Source: Deltaproteobacteria bacterium | GTDB lineage: Bacteria > Desulfobacterota > DSM-4660 > Desulfatiglandales > HGW-15 | Reading direction: 5' to 3' | Assembly (NCBI GenBank): GCA_019307805.1 | Contig: JAFDIX010000078.1 | Coordinates: 1 to 18,295, forward strand | DNA length: 18,295 bases | Shown here: piece after piece, positions 8,981 through 17,027 of the stretch | Layout: each line of letters starts with the position of its first letter | How positions within the stretch are numbered: the stretch's first letter is position 1 | Position numbers and translations under genes: made by a program | The notes under the pieces: model-generated | Databases searched by the model: none | What the model saw: only the letters and a program-made list of their open reading frames with translations | What the model was told of the DNA's origin: nothing

Positions 8981-9126
8981 TCCAAAACGAGAGATGGGTT
9001 AAGGGAGACGCAAGCCCTCTCCAGGCTTTTTAGGCGGGATTTATTGATGACATCAATTTTAGGGGGGAACGTTCTATCCGAAGGTAGCGACATTCGTACA
9101 TAGTAAAATATTCCAGGAGAATGCGT

Positions 9127-9423
9127 ATGTTAATTAATTTCACTCCTATTGGAACGGTGCATACCACCGCCCGGAACCTACCGCGACATTGGAGCGTTTC
9201 CGATGCGGAGGGCACACTGGAGATCTTGCCTGAATATAATGAGGGCATTTCGGACATCAGTGGCCTTTCTGTGTTGGAGGTAATATCCAAGGACGGCAAC
9301 CGACTTAGGGTGAAAGGTCTGGATATGATCGACGGGACTCCCATTTTAGACATCAAGCCCCACATCGAAGATCAGTACAGCTGCCCGAGCTACGAAGCGC
9401 CGCGTCATGATGGGACACCCTGA
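9127..9423 (+). pseudogene. TsaA/TrmO-family protein with the central core deleted
   Basis: TrmO enzymes use SAM to methylate N6-threonylcarbamoyl-adenosine at position 37 of some tRNAs. The ends of that family are clear: PIGTVHT near the N terminus, the AEGTLEILPEYNEGISDISG segment in the first half, and LDMIDGTPILDIKPHI near the C terminus. Roughly 45 residues that should lie between DISG and LSVLE are absent, including the conserved FATRSPxRPNPIG-like SAM/active-site stretch. The protein is 98 residues, whereas the family usually has 130-160 or more. The frame stays open across the gap, so this is an in-frame internal deletion. I set the start at ATG 9127 because AGGAG (9115-9119) lies 7 nt upstream; ATG 9121 would be only 1 nt from it. 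The C-terminal tail after DIKPHI does not look like the family. It is probably catalytically dead. Confidence 0.7.
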
Positions 9424-9482
9424 GTAAGGATGGAGCGGAGTATGTAGGTTTTCTAAAAAAATAAAGAGACGCCCGTAAAATA

Positions 9483-9511
9483 TTGACATCTTCAAAATGG
9501 CTTGGAATTAT
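9483..9511 (+). promoter_or_regulatory. Candidate promoter of cinA
   Basis: A perfect -35 TTGACA (9483-9488) is followed at 17 nt by AATTAT (9506-9511), a 4/6 match to the -10 consensus. It lies about 90 nt before the cinA start and is the only good match in that gap. Confidence 0.45.
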
Positions 9512-9604
9512 GTAGTAATAAAAAATGTCGATTAATTTCATGTCAGCAAAAATCCTGCTGCTGCAGATGGATAATAATCAAAACAAGACCGAGAGGTATT
9601 GAAA

Positions 9605-10852
9605 ATGTTGGTGGAAACGCTTTCAACCGGTGACGAAATCCGTTCCGGCGCAGTGATCGACACTAACGCGGCCCATATCGCACAGCAATTGGAAGAAATG
9701 GGCATTGCAGTGGTACGACACAGTTGCGTGGGGGATGATAAAAAGATTTTAACCAAGGTCATTAAGGAAATGTCGCAGCGAGCGGATACTGTTATTGTGA
9801 CCGGGGGACTCGGGCCCACAGTCGACGATATAACGGCCCAGGCGGCGGCAGATGCGACTGAGGTTGAGCTTGTCCTCGATGAAAAAGCCTTACAGATGAT
9901 CGAAGAATTTTTTAAAGTTCGAAATCGACCGCTAAGCCCTTCAAATAAAAAGCAGGCGCTATTACCAAGGGGTGCCGAATGTCTCTATAATCCTGTGGGA
10001 ACGGCGCCCGGATTTGTGCTTAAAATCAACCGGTGTTTTTTTTATATGATGCCTGGAGTTCCCTTTGAAATGAGACGGATGCTGTCGGATGCCATACTCC
10101 CCCGTATTTTAAAACGTAATGGTCAAGATAGGATTTATTACCGGGTAAAGAACATATCCACATTCGGGCTGCCGGAGTCGGAGGTAAATGAACGGTTGCT
10201 GGGTTTTAATGAGACGTTTTCAGGGTTGACACTGGGGCTACGGGCCATATTCCCGGAGATTCACGTCAAAATTTATGGTAAGGGGGATAACGAAAACAAC
10301 CTTAATCGTCAGATGATGGATGGAACAGGGTGGATAATAAATCGGATCGGGATAAACTTGTTATCCCCGGATGGCAATTCCATGGAGGCGGTTGTCGGTG
10401 ATCTCTTATGTCAAGAAAAAGCAACACTGGCTGTTGCGGAAAGCTGTACCGGTGGTTTAATTTCCAACCGATTGACAAATGTTCCGGGAAGTTCGGCTTA
10501 TCTTCTATTTTCCGGTATCACCTATTCAAATGAATCCAAGATAAACGTCCTTGGCGTATCACCGGATACGCTGGCAGAATATGGTGCGGTAAATGAAGAG
10601 ACGGCCAAGCAAATGGCAAAAGGGATTAGAGAGGTGGCAGGCGCAACTTATGGGATTTCCACTACCGGCATCGCCGGGCCGGACGGTGGTACCCCAGAAA
10701 AGCCTGTGGGGACTGTCTGTATCGGGATTGCCACTCCTCATACTGCAAAGGGCGTGCGCTTTAACCTTCCTTTTGGCCAACGATTGAGGAATAAAGAGAT
10801 TTTTGCCGTGATGGCTATGGATGTCTTGAGAAGGGAGCTTATTGCAAAATGA
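9605..10852 (+). CDS. cinA: CinA-family protein: MoCF-like domain plus nicotinamide-nucleotide amidase domain
   Basis: 415 residues. CinA proteins combine an N-terminal molybdopterin-binding-like (COG1058) domain, with pyrophosphatase activity on ADP-ribose/NAD-type substrates in studied members, and a C-terminal PncC domain that deamidates nicotinamide mononucleotide in pyridine-nucleotide salvage. The N-terminal domain shows STGDEI and the VTGGLGPTVDD phosphate-binding segment. The C-terminal domain begins near 258 and carries AESCTGG with the expected nucleophile Ser280, followed by STTGIAGPDGGTPEKPVG. Length matches the full two-domain form. The start is ATG 9605, since GAGAGG (9591-9596) is 8 nt upstream; an in-frame TTG at 9599 is too close to it. 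A plausible promoter lies upstream, so the gene appears monocistronic. It converges with the hydrolase gene. Confidence 0.93.
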   Translation: MLVETLSTGDEIRSGAVIDTNAAHIAQQLEEMGIAVVRHSCVGDDKKILTKVIKEMSQRADTVIVTGGLGPTVDDITAQAAADATEVELVLDEKALQMIEEFFKVRNRPLSPSNKKQALLPRGAECLYNPVGTAPGFVLKINRCFFYMMPGVPFEMRRMLSDAILPRILKRNGQDRIYYRVKNISTFGLPESEVNERLLGFNETFSGLTLGLRAIFPEIHVKIYGKGDNENNLNRQMMDGTGWIINRIGINLLSPDGNSMEAVVGDLLCQEKATLAVAESCTGGLISNRLTNVPGSSAYLLFSGITYSNESKINVLGVSPDTLAEYGAVNEETAKQMAKGIREVAGATYGISTTGIAGPDGGTPEKPVGTVCIGIATPHTAKGVRFNLPFGQRLRNKEIFAVMAMDVLRRELIAK

Positions 10853-10912
10853 TCGGCCAAAGATAACCTGAAGCTGGGATATAAACATGTGACGTTATGC
10901 TTGAATGAACCC

Positions 10913-11653
10913 TTAGTTCAGCAAATACTGTTTGAACCAGGAAATGGTTTCTCGGATAAAGTTTTTTTGATGAACCCTATTGTTCATGGGATGGTCACCG
11001 TTTTTTTGAAGAATCAATTTTTTTGGCTTTCGGGCTGAATTGTGAATCGAATGGGCGTGTGACACCGGAACCACCTGGTCCGCATCGCCGTGAATAACAA
11101 GGATGTTGTGAAGATTGGAGAGGTGATCGGACAGGTCGAATTTTAGTTCATTCAGATCATGGAGCGGTCCAATGGTTTGATTATCATCGGGTTCTTTCTC
11201 CAGCACCTCATTGATATTTCGACTTCGGATAGGGGCTGCATAGGTTACCATTGCATCCGGTTTGAATCGATTGGCCGATGAAATAGAGACCGCTCCCCCC
11301 ATGCTGCTACCGAAAAAACCGATTTTTCCCCCAATATCATTTCTTAAACGAATGGTTTCAATTGCGCGTGCTAAGTCCTCGCAACGCCCGGTAAGAGAGG
11401 CGATGTCCTTATAATCACCTTCGCTTTCACCGCAACCGCGGTGGTCAAAACGAAAAAAAGCGATCCCGACGGCATTGCATTGATGCGCCAATTCGATCTG
11501 CTTTGGCGATTTACTGGTGCTGAGCAGACCGTGAGATCCAAAGACAATCGATGGGAAAGGGGTTGATGGCAGGTGAAGGGTGCCTTTTAATCTATAACCG
11601 TTGGATAAAAAAAAGAGTTCCTGGACAACTGAGTTTGAAGTTAAATCGGTCAC
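10913..11653 (-). CDS. Alpha/beta hydrolase (serine hydrolase, acyl-esterase/dienelactone-hydrolase-like)
   Basis: 246 residues from the chosen GTG start. The fold is recognisable: an oxyanion-region motif FGSHGLLS (38-45), FRFDHRGCGESEGD (67-80), a nucleophile elbow GSSMG with Ser117, catalytic Asp192 in GDADQVVP, and His221 in NGDHP. This complete triad suggests an active cytoplasmic esterase, peptidase or thioesterase; the substrate cannot be told. The frame stays open upstream to 11857, but I place the start at GTG 11653-11651 because a strong AAGGAG (11667-11662) lies 8 nt before it and the homologous region begins immediately after. The extra upstream residues are partly encoded by the inverted-repeat-bounded sequence at 11766-11974 and look non-coding. 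It converges with cinA and diverges from the rRNA methyltransferase gene. No signal peptide is seen. Confidence 0.85.
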   Translation of the reverse strand: MTDLTSNSVVQELFFLSNGYRLKGTLHLPSTPFPSIVFGSHGLLSTSKSPKQIELAHQCNAVGIAFFRFDHRGCGESEGDYKDIASLTGRCEDLARAIETIRLRNDIGGKIGFFGSSMGGAVSISSANRFKPDAMVTYAAPIRSRNINEVLEKEPDDNQTIGPLHDLNELKFDLSDHLSNLHNILVIHGDADQVVPVSHAHSIHNSARKPKKLILQKNGDHPMNNRVHQKNFIRETISWFKQYLLN

Positions 11654-11661
11654 GTCATATG

Positions 11662-11667
11662 CTCCTT
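11662..11667 (-). promoter_or_regulatory. Ribosome binding site deciding the hydrolase start
   Basis: AAGGAG on the minus strand, 8 nt before GTG 11653. No comparable site precedes ATG codons further upstream, so it argues for the shorter protein. Confidence 0.65.
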
Positions 11668-11765
11668 GAAAAGGAAGTCCTAATCTTTCATTGATTTTTA
11701 AAATGATTCGGGTAGTATGAATAACAAAATGATATACTTGTTTTAGGAAAGTATCAACTTTAATT

Positions 11766-11974
11766 TTGATGGCTTTGTAAAAAATCCGATTAGCGCTGAA
11801 AAGCTTCACTAAAGTGCTTGCGTTGTACTTCATCCTTCGCCTGCCTCTGCGTTGCACGCAGAACAGGTCATTGCAACTTGCCGTATGTACTTCTCATTCC
11901 TTAAGGATTTGCGCGCCTTGAACTTGACGCTTTTTACGTTGCCATCAGACGTTGACTTTTTGCGAGACTATCAA
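11766..11974. repeat. Putative miniature inverted-repeat element
   Basis: About 209 bp bounded by imperfect 21-bp inverted repeats. The left end (11766-11786) starts TTGATGGCTTTG and the right end (11954-11974) finishes GCGAGACTATCAA; they match at 15 of 21 positions when one is reverse-complemented. The interior holds a perfect short palindrome TGCGT-TGC-ACGCA (11848-11860) and a more GC-rich middle than the flanks. It carries no gene of its own. It fills most of the gap between the divergent hydrolase and methyltransferase genes and ends just before the methyltransferase ribosome binding site. No clear target duplication is visible. Confidence 0.5.
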
Positions 11975-11990
11975 TTTTAAAAGGATTTTT

Positions 11991-13391
11991 ATGACGGTTA
12001 AAAGAGGACAGGTTATTGATGTAACGATAACGGATATGGCTACCGGTGGGAAAGGGATAGCCCGTGTTAACGGTATGGTGGTTTTTGTAGATCATACGGT
12101 TCCAATGGATACGGTGACCGTGAATGTGGTTAAGAAAAAAAGAAATTATGTTGAGGCCCGGGTGGTCGTGCTATTGGAAGCTTCTCCGTTCAGGGTGGAT
12201 TCCGCCTGCCGGTATTGCGGCTTTTGTGGTGGTTGTAAGTGGCAATTTATTCAGTATGATAAACAGTTGGTTTACAAACAGCAGCAGGTGAAGGAGGCAT
12301 TGGAACATATCGGTATGGTAAAAGATGTAACCGTGTATCCGACAACCCCTTCGCCCGAAATTTTTGGATATAGAAATAAGATGGAATTTTCATGTTCGGA
12401 CAGACGATGGCTTTTGCCCCATGAGATGAATCAAGACGGCATTGATCTGGACTTTGCCTTGGGTCTCCACGTGCCGGGAACATTTCATAAGGTGCTGGAC
12501 ATTGAAACCTGCTTGCTTCAACCGGGTCTTGGAAATGAAATCCTTAATGATGTCAAGAGATTTATCAAGACATCGGACATGCCGGTTTATGGGCTTCGGA
12601 GTCATACGGGGTTCTGGCGTTTTTTGATGTTACGGCATTCGTCTTATTACGACCAGTGGATGGTCAATATTATTACTTCACAAGAAAACAAATCGGCGGT
12701 TCGTCCCATGGCCGAATTTCTGGCTGAAAAATATACGCAGGTGGTTTCGGTGATGAATAACATCACCTCGAAAAAAGCGCAAATTGCGGTCGGGGAATAT
12801 GAAACGTGCCTTTTCGGCGACACGGTTATCAAGGACCGAATCGGCGGATTTGAATTCGAGATATCGGCAAACTCGTTTTTCCAGACCAACACCCGGGGCG
12901 CTGAGACATTGTACAACTTTGTAAAGGAATATGCCGGTCTGATAGGAAATGAGACGGTTTTTGACCTGTATTGCGGTACCGGAACCATCTCCATTTTTCT
13001 GTCCGCGTTTGCCGAACGGATTACGGGTTTTGAAATTGTTGAAAGAGCGGTGGCGGATGCAAAGAAAAATTGCGAAGCAAACGGCATTTCCAATTGCCGG
13101 TTTATTTTGGGAGATATTAGAACAAGTCTTTCGGAAATTTCCGAGAAGCCGGATGTGATGATCATCGATCCCCCCAGGGCCGGTATGCACAAGGATGTGG
13201 TAAAACAGGTGCTTGCCATGGGGCCGTCAAAAATCGTTTATGTTTCCTGCAATCCGGCTACCCTGGCCAGGGATGTGGGGCTTATGAAAGACCATTATGC
13301 TGTGCTGGAGGTTCAGCCGGTGGATATGTTTCCCCATACCTTCCATGTTGAGGCTGTGGCCGGGCTGGAGAAAATAAAAAAAAATTATTAA
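11991..13391 (+). CDS. rlmD: 23S rRNA (uracil-C5)-methyltransferase, RlmD/RumA type
   Basis: 466 residues. It methylates C5 of a uridine in 23S rRNA with SAM (U1939 in E. coli for RlmD). Domains in order: an N-terminal TRAM RNA-binding domain (about 1-62), an iron-sulfur cluster motif with Cys73, Cys79 and Cys82 in the C-x5-C-x2-C arrangement plus a likely fourth ligand Cys174, and a SAM-dependent domain with DLYCGTG (325-331) and the IDPPRAGMH motif. The catalytic nucleophile is Cys420 in VSCNPATLARD. Exact uridine specificity within the TrmA/RlmC/RlmD family cannot be settled by eye. The start is ATG 11991, with AAAAGGA 5 nt upstream; an in-frame ATG at 11952 lies inside the repeat element and is rejected. 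Because that element ends 16 nt before the start, the promoter must lie in or beyond it. Confidence 0.93.
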   Translation: MTVKRGQVIDVTITDMATGGKGIARVNGMVVFVDHTVPMDTVTVNVVKKKRNYVEARVVVLLEASPFRVDSACRYCGFCGGCKWQFIQYDKQLVYKQQQVKEALEHIGMVKDVTVYPTTPSPEIFGYRNKMEFSCSDRRWLLPHEMNQDGIDLDFALGLHVPGTFHKVLDIETCLLQPGLGNEILNDVKRFIKTSDMPVYGLRSHTGFWRFLMLRHSSYYDQWMVNIITSQENKSAVRPMAEFLAEKYTQVVSVMNNITSKKAQIAVGEYETCLFGDTVIKDRIGGFEFEISANSFFQTNTRGAETLYNFVKEYAGLIGNETVFDLYCGTGTISIFLSAFAERITGFEIVERAVADAKKNCEANGISNCRFILGDIRTSLSEISEKPDVMIIDPPRAGMHKDVVKQVLAMGPSKIVYVSCNPATLARDVGLMKDHYAVLEVQPVDMFPHTFHVEAVAGLEKIKKNY

Positions 13392-13437
13392 TGAGAGAAG
13401 CATTATTAACCGGTTTGAGCATAAGTTTATCGCGGTA

Positions 13438-15617
13438 TTATCCGCCGACTCCGATCAAGCTCCCGCCTTGATAGACCATAAAAGCCATTAGCCATGCGGC
13501 AAATGTACTGTATACGATGCTGAACAATGCCCATTTATTAGAACCGGTTTCTCTTCTAATGGCGGCCACCGTGGCGAGGCAGGGGACGTACAACAGCACA
13601 AAGACCATCATGGAAAATGCAGATAGTTTACTCATTCCGGACGATGAAAGTGCGTTTTGAAGAGCATCGGATTCGTCTTCTTCCACGGCGTATAATACGC
13701 CCATTGTGCTTACCACGATCTCTTTGGCAACAAAACCGGTTAAAATGGCTATTGCTTCCCGCCATTCAATCCCAATGGGTGAAAACAGCGGTGCAATTGC
13801 TTTACCGATATGTCCCATAAACGAGTGTTCGGTTCTTTTGGCTTTCAGTTTTCTTTTAATTTCTTTCAATGCCCGGTCACGCTGGTTTTCAATTTGAGCC
13901 TTATCTTTCAAAGAGGAATTTTTGATCCGGGTTTCATAAGTTGAAAGTATGTCGTTCATTTCCGCATCATAGTCCGAAACATATTGAATATTTTGCGGAA
14001 AGGCCGAAAGAGCCCAAACGATAATGGAACCGACCAGAATAATGCCGCCCATTTTTCTTAGAAAAATTTTACCACGATCCCACATATGGATCATCAGGCT
14101 TTTAATCATGGGGACTCTATATGGCGGCAGTTCCATGACAAATGGGGCATCAGCCCCTTTTAACAGGGTTGATCGAAATAGACGGCCGGTAATCACCGAG
14201 AAAGCAATTCCTATTAAATAGATGGAAAAAATTACCGTCCCGGCTTGGGCGCCGAAAAAAGTTCCGGCGAGGACAATATAAATCGGCAGTTTGGCGGAGC
14301 AGGACATAAACGGTGTTATCAATATGGTTAAAATGCGATCTTTTTCACTTTCTAAAGTACGAGCCGCCATAATTGCCGGAACATTGCAACCGAATCCGAT
14401 AATCATGGGAATAAACGACTTGCCGTGGAGCCCGATTAAATGCATGATTTTGTCCATTAAAAAGGCGGCTCTTGACATATAACCGGTATCTTCGAACAGC
14501 GAGATAAAGAAAAAAAGAAGCAGAATATTGGGTAAAAAGATGATGACGCTGCCGACACCTGCAATAATGCCGCTGATCAACAGGTCTTTAAATATTCCGC
14601 CCGGGATCAGGCTTTCAAATGATGTGGAAAGCAGTTGGATACCGCTGCCGATCCAATCCATGGGGTATTGTCCCAGAGAAAAGGTGAGTTGGAACATGGC
14701 CCAAATAAACACCATAAATATCGGAAACCCGATAAATCGATTGGTAAGAATGAGATCAATATTTCTTGAGATATCGATACGCTGTCTGGGGGATGTCGTG
14801 AACACTTCTTTAATAATGCCGGCAATAAAACCATACCGTTCATCCGTCATGATAATTTCGGGATCTTCATCAAAGCGGTTTGTCAGATGCTTTCGAAGTG
14901 CGGATGTATTTTTTAGGATTTCTTTTCCAATAGAGTCTGTTTTCTGCAGAATATTTTCTTTAATGATTTTATCATCTTCAAGCAGTTTTATTGCCGTCCA
15001 TCGAGCATCGTACGGAATGAGCCCTTTTGCCTTTTCTTCGATTGTGCCCTGAAGGTTTTCAATTGCACTCTCGACATCTTTGTTGTATTTGACCCTCCGT
15101 TTTAAGGGCGCATTAATCGGGGATTCTGCAAGTTCTATGGCCTTTTTTAACAGGTCGTCTAATCCCTGATTTTTATACCCGACCGTAAAATTAACCGGGA
15201 CATCGAGCAATTCAGAGAGCTTTTCCGAATCGATTTTAATACCCCGTGATTGGGCAATATCTGCCATATTCAGAGCGAACAATACTTTACCAGCTCTCTT
15301 AGCTGGGTTGCCAGATAAAGGCTTCTTTCCAGGTTGGATGCGTCGATAATGTCAATGACAACATCCGGAAATTCCTCTAAAATAAAATTTCTGGCAACAA
15401 TTTCTTCTATGGAAAAAGGGGTTAAGCTGTAAGTTCCGGGAAGATCGATAATATTAAGATCATAACCGTATTTGGTGATGGCGCCTTCTTTTTTTTCAAC
15501 CGTGACCCCAGGCCAGTTTCCGACTTTTTGACGGGTCCCTGTCAAATTATTAAATATGGTGGTTTTCCCTGAGTTGGGATTGCCGGCCAGGGCGATGGTG
15601 ATGGGTTTTTTTTTCAT
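13438..15617 (-). pseudogene. feoB: Ferrous iron transporter FeoB, frameshifted
   Basis: FeoB is an inner-membrane GTPase-linked Fe(II) importer. The first 109 residues carry G1 (GNPNSGKT, 12-19) and G3 (DLPG, 58-61). The reading frame then shifts near 15290-15291 and the rest continues in another frame, starting with the G4 motif (LNMAD) and all membrane segments. The cytoplasmic G-domain tail, gate motifs GCNVPAIM and PFMSCSAKLPIY, and the second gate region with YVPCLATVAAIRRETG are intact. Restoring one base at the GG there gives a protein of about 726 residues, normal for FeoB. The upstream frame stops six codons after the break. It follows feoA by 3 nt in the fur-feoA, feoA, feoB order. 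The lesion may be a real mutation or a sequencing or assembly error; coding quality elsewhere is excellent. Confidence 0.9.
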
Positions 15618-15620
15618 TAC

Positions 15621-15854
15621 TCAATCTTGCTGGACAATTTCCACCGATATCTGTGCTGCTTCTTGAACCCGCAGGGAGACATGATATCCCTTGACAATCA
15701 GCTCAAGGGGGTCTTTTAAAGGTGCGTATTTTTCAATATATACTTCTGATCCATTTAAGATGCCCATCTCAAGTATTCTTCTGCGAAGGGCGCCGTTTCC
15801 GCCAACGTGGGTGATTCTGGCTGTTTGCCCCTCTTTCATCTCGCTCATTAACAT
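15621..15854 (-). CDS. feoA: FeoA family ferrous iron transport protein
   Basis: 77 residues with an SH3-like beta fold. FeoA is a small cytosolic partner of FeoB needed for Fe(II) uptake. The family pattern is visible: MKEGQTARITHVGG, then RRRILEMGILNGSEV, then IVKGYHVSLRVQEAAQISV. The start ATG 15854 is supported by AGAGGG 7 nt upstream; Met3 and Met6 are weaker alternatives. The stop is 3 nt before feoB, so the two are probably translated together. The FeoA domain at the end of the neighbouring Fur-like gene is a separate, divergent copy. Confidence 0.92.
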   Translation of the reverse strand: MLMSEMKEGQTARITHVGGNGALRRRILEMGILNGSEVYIEKYAPLKDPLELIVKGYHVSLRVQEAAQISVEIVQQD

Positions 15855-15910
15855 AAAAAGGCCCTCTACTTATTAACTTCATAAAAAAGACAACATCCTA
15901 ACCTTCGATT

Positions 15911-16594
15911 CTATTGCTTCTGGGTCGACTCAACCAGCACCTTTTGCGCCATGCCGCGTCCTAGGGCATATCTTTTATAATCCAGTGAAACAACCAGTTG
16001 TCCGATATTTGGATTGGTGACGACTTCAATGGTGTCTCCGATTCGCAAGCCCATTGTAAGCAACCGTAAACGAGCATTCGCACCGCCGGAAAAGTCTTTT
16101 ATGACGAGCCTTTCGCCGGGTTTAGCCATGGTCAACGGCATGCGTTTGACATAATCTTTAAGACACCGCGAGCAGATACCATAAATTTCCATTTTATGCT
16201 GGAGCATATGGAATCCGTGTGCCGATGCGATTTGTACTTGTAAGCTCTCGATGTTTTCATCTTTGAACTCGATAATATTACCGCATTTCGTACAGACCAT
16301 GTGGTCGTGATGCTGACCCAGATGCCGGTGCTCATATCTGATCTGGCCATCATCAAATTGAATTTTTTGAGCAAATCCAAACCGGCACATCAATTTTAAT
16401 GTATCTTTAATAAATTGAAGATCGAATACTAAACCATTTTTCCTAAGAATTTGACCCAATTCATTTACGGTGATGTGGCGTTCGGTTCGCAAAAGTGCAT
16501 CAAGTACCTTAAACCGGTCCTCAATTTGATCGACTTTTTCTTGTTTGAACAGTTTTTTAAATTGCTCTTTTTCCTTAAAATGGATTGGTTCCAT
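15911..16594 (-). CDS. Fur-family regulator fused to a C-terminal FeoA domain
   Basis: 227 residues. Residues about 15-150 form a Fur-type repressor: an N-terminal winged-helix DNA-binding part (about 20-85), then the dimerisation/metal domain with HLGQHHDHMVCTKCG. Cys101/Cys104 and a second pair, Cys141/Cys144, look like a structural zinc site. Residues about 152-223 form a FeoA-like SH3 domain (MPLTMAKPGERLVIKDF, then MGLRIGDTIEVV). Ordinary Fur ends near 150, so this is a true fusion in one frame. It resembles the DtxR layout, where a FeoA-like SH3 domain follows a metal-sensing repressor. As first gene before feoA (56 nt) and feoB, it probably represses its own operon with Fe(II). Whether the extra domain senses iron, contacts FeoB or tunes dimerisation is unknown. 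The start ATG has only a distant GGAG upstream, so a nearby alternative is possible. Confidence 0.88.
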   Translation of the reverse strand: MEPIHFKEKEQFKKLFKQEKVDQIEDRFKVLDALLRTERHITVNELGQILRKNGLVFDLQFIKDTLKLMCRFGFAQKIQFDDGQIRYEHRHLGQHHDHMVCTKCGNIIEFKDENIESLQVQIASAHGFHMLQHKMEIYGICSRCLKDYVKRMPLTMAKPGERLVIKDFSGGANARLRLLTMGLRIGDTIEVVTNPNIGQLVVSLDYKRYALGRGMAQKVLVESTQKQ

Positions 16595-16643
16595 ATAGAT
16601 TACTTACTCCGGATAAATCGACTCCAATATTTTGTTATTAAAG

Positions 16644-16672
16644 AAAATAATAGGCAAATCGTCTAGGGTCAA
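16644..16672 (-). promoter_or_regulatory. Candidate promoter of the feo operon
   Basis: On the minus strand TTGACC (16672-16667) is followed after 17 nt by TATTTT (16649-16644). It is about 50 nt upstream of the start of the Fur-FeoA gene and is the best match there. Confidence 0.45.
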
Positions 16673-16817
16673 GCTGTTTCTAAATTCGCCTTAACAGAAT
16701 TAGTAGCACTTTAAATTCTATAGTATATTCTCTATGCCTTCATTATATCAAGGCAAATCTATTATAATACGGTTTTTTACGAAAAATAGATAAGGTTTAT
16801 TATTGTTTTAAAAAATA

Positions 16818-16918
16818 CCCGGTGCTTCGCACCGGGACAAAACTGAAACTTTGAGGCACTGGCGTGCCCCCCTTTTCCCCGCTTTGCGGGAAAAGATAGC
16901 CACCCGCTATGCGGGTGG
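16818..16918. repeat. Block of four consecutive hairpins
   Basis: Hairpin 1: CCCGGTGC-TTC-GCACCGGG (16818-16836). Hairpin 2: GGCAC-TGGC-GTGCC (16855-16868). Hairpin 3: TTTTCCCCGC-TTT-GCGGGAAAA (16873-16894, one bulged C). Hairpin 4: CCACCCGC-TAT-GCGGGTGG (16900-16918). Hairpins 1, 3 and 4 share the design GC-triloop-GC. They form a GC-rich island in AT-rich sequence, like REP-type intergenic repeats. Hairpin 1 followed by TATTTTTT on the minus strand could also act as a terminator. Confidence 0.75.
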
Positions 16919-17027
16919 TAGTTTACTTTCGACCTAAAATAATATAATTATCGACATTTAATGTTGCCATCAGTGTTCAAGATGCTCATAACCAATCTGT
17001 ATCATACTGAATCCTATGAAATAATTA

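Noticed and set aside
9012..9032. AAGCC/GGCTT hairpin with short T run, possible second terminator
   Set aside because: Only 5 bp of stem and a tail broken by A; far weaker than the terminator at 8945-8980.
9433..9468. Possible extra coding after the tsaA stop (frame reading KDGAEYVGFLKK)
   Set aside because: Too short, has an upstream stop in frame and no match I recognise to the family's C terminus.
10906..10920. TGAAC/GTTCA inverted repeat between cinA and the hydrolase gene
   Set aside because: Five base pairs, overlaps the hydrolase stop codon, and has no T tract on either strand.
11654..11857. N-terminal extension of the hydrolase to 314 residues
   Set aside because: The extra part runs into the inverted-repeat-bounded element, and AAGGAG sits correctly before GTG 11653.
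12647..13219. Long minus-strand frames inside the rRNA methyltransferase gene
   Set aside because: Opposite the SAM-binding domain; no independent evidence.
14528..15052. 174-residue plus-strand frame
   Set aside because: Antisense to clear FeoB membrane and linker sequence; no recognisable motif.
15284..15296. Programmed -1 frameshift in feoB
   Set aside because: No X-XXY-YYZ slippery heptamer and no obvious downstream stem; a one-base deletion is simpler.
16595..16800. Fur box upstream of the feo operon
   Set aside because: No stretch close to the GATAATGATAATCATTATC-type consensus could be found by eye; a weaker site may have been missed.
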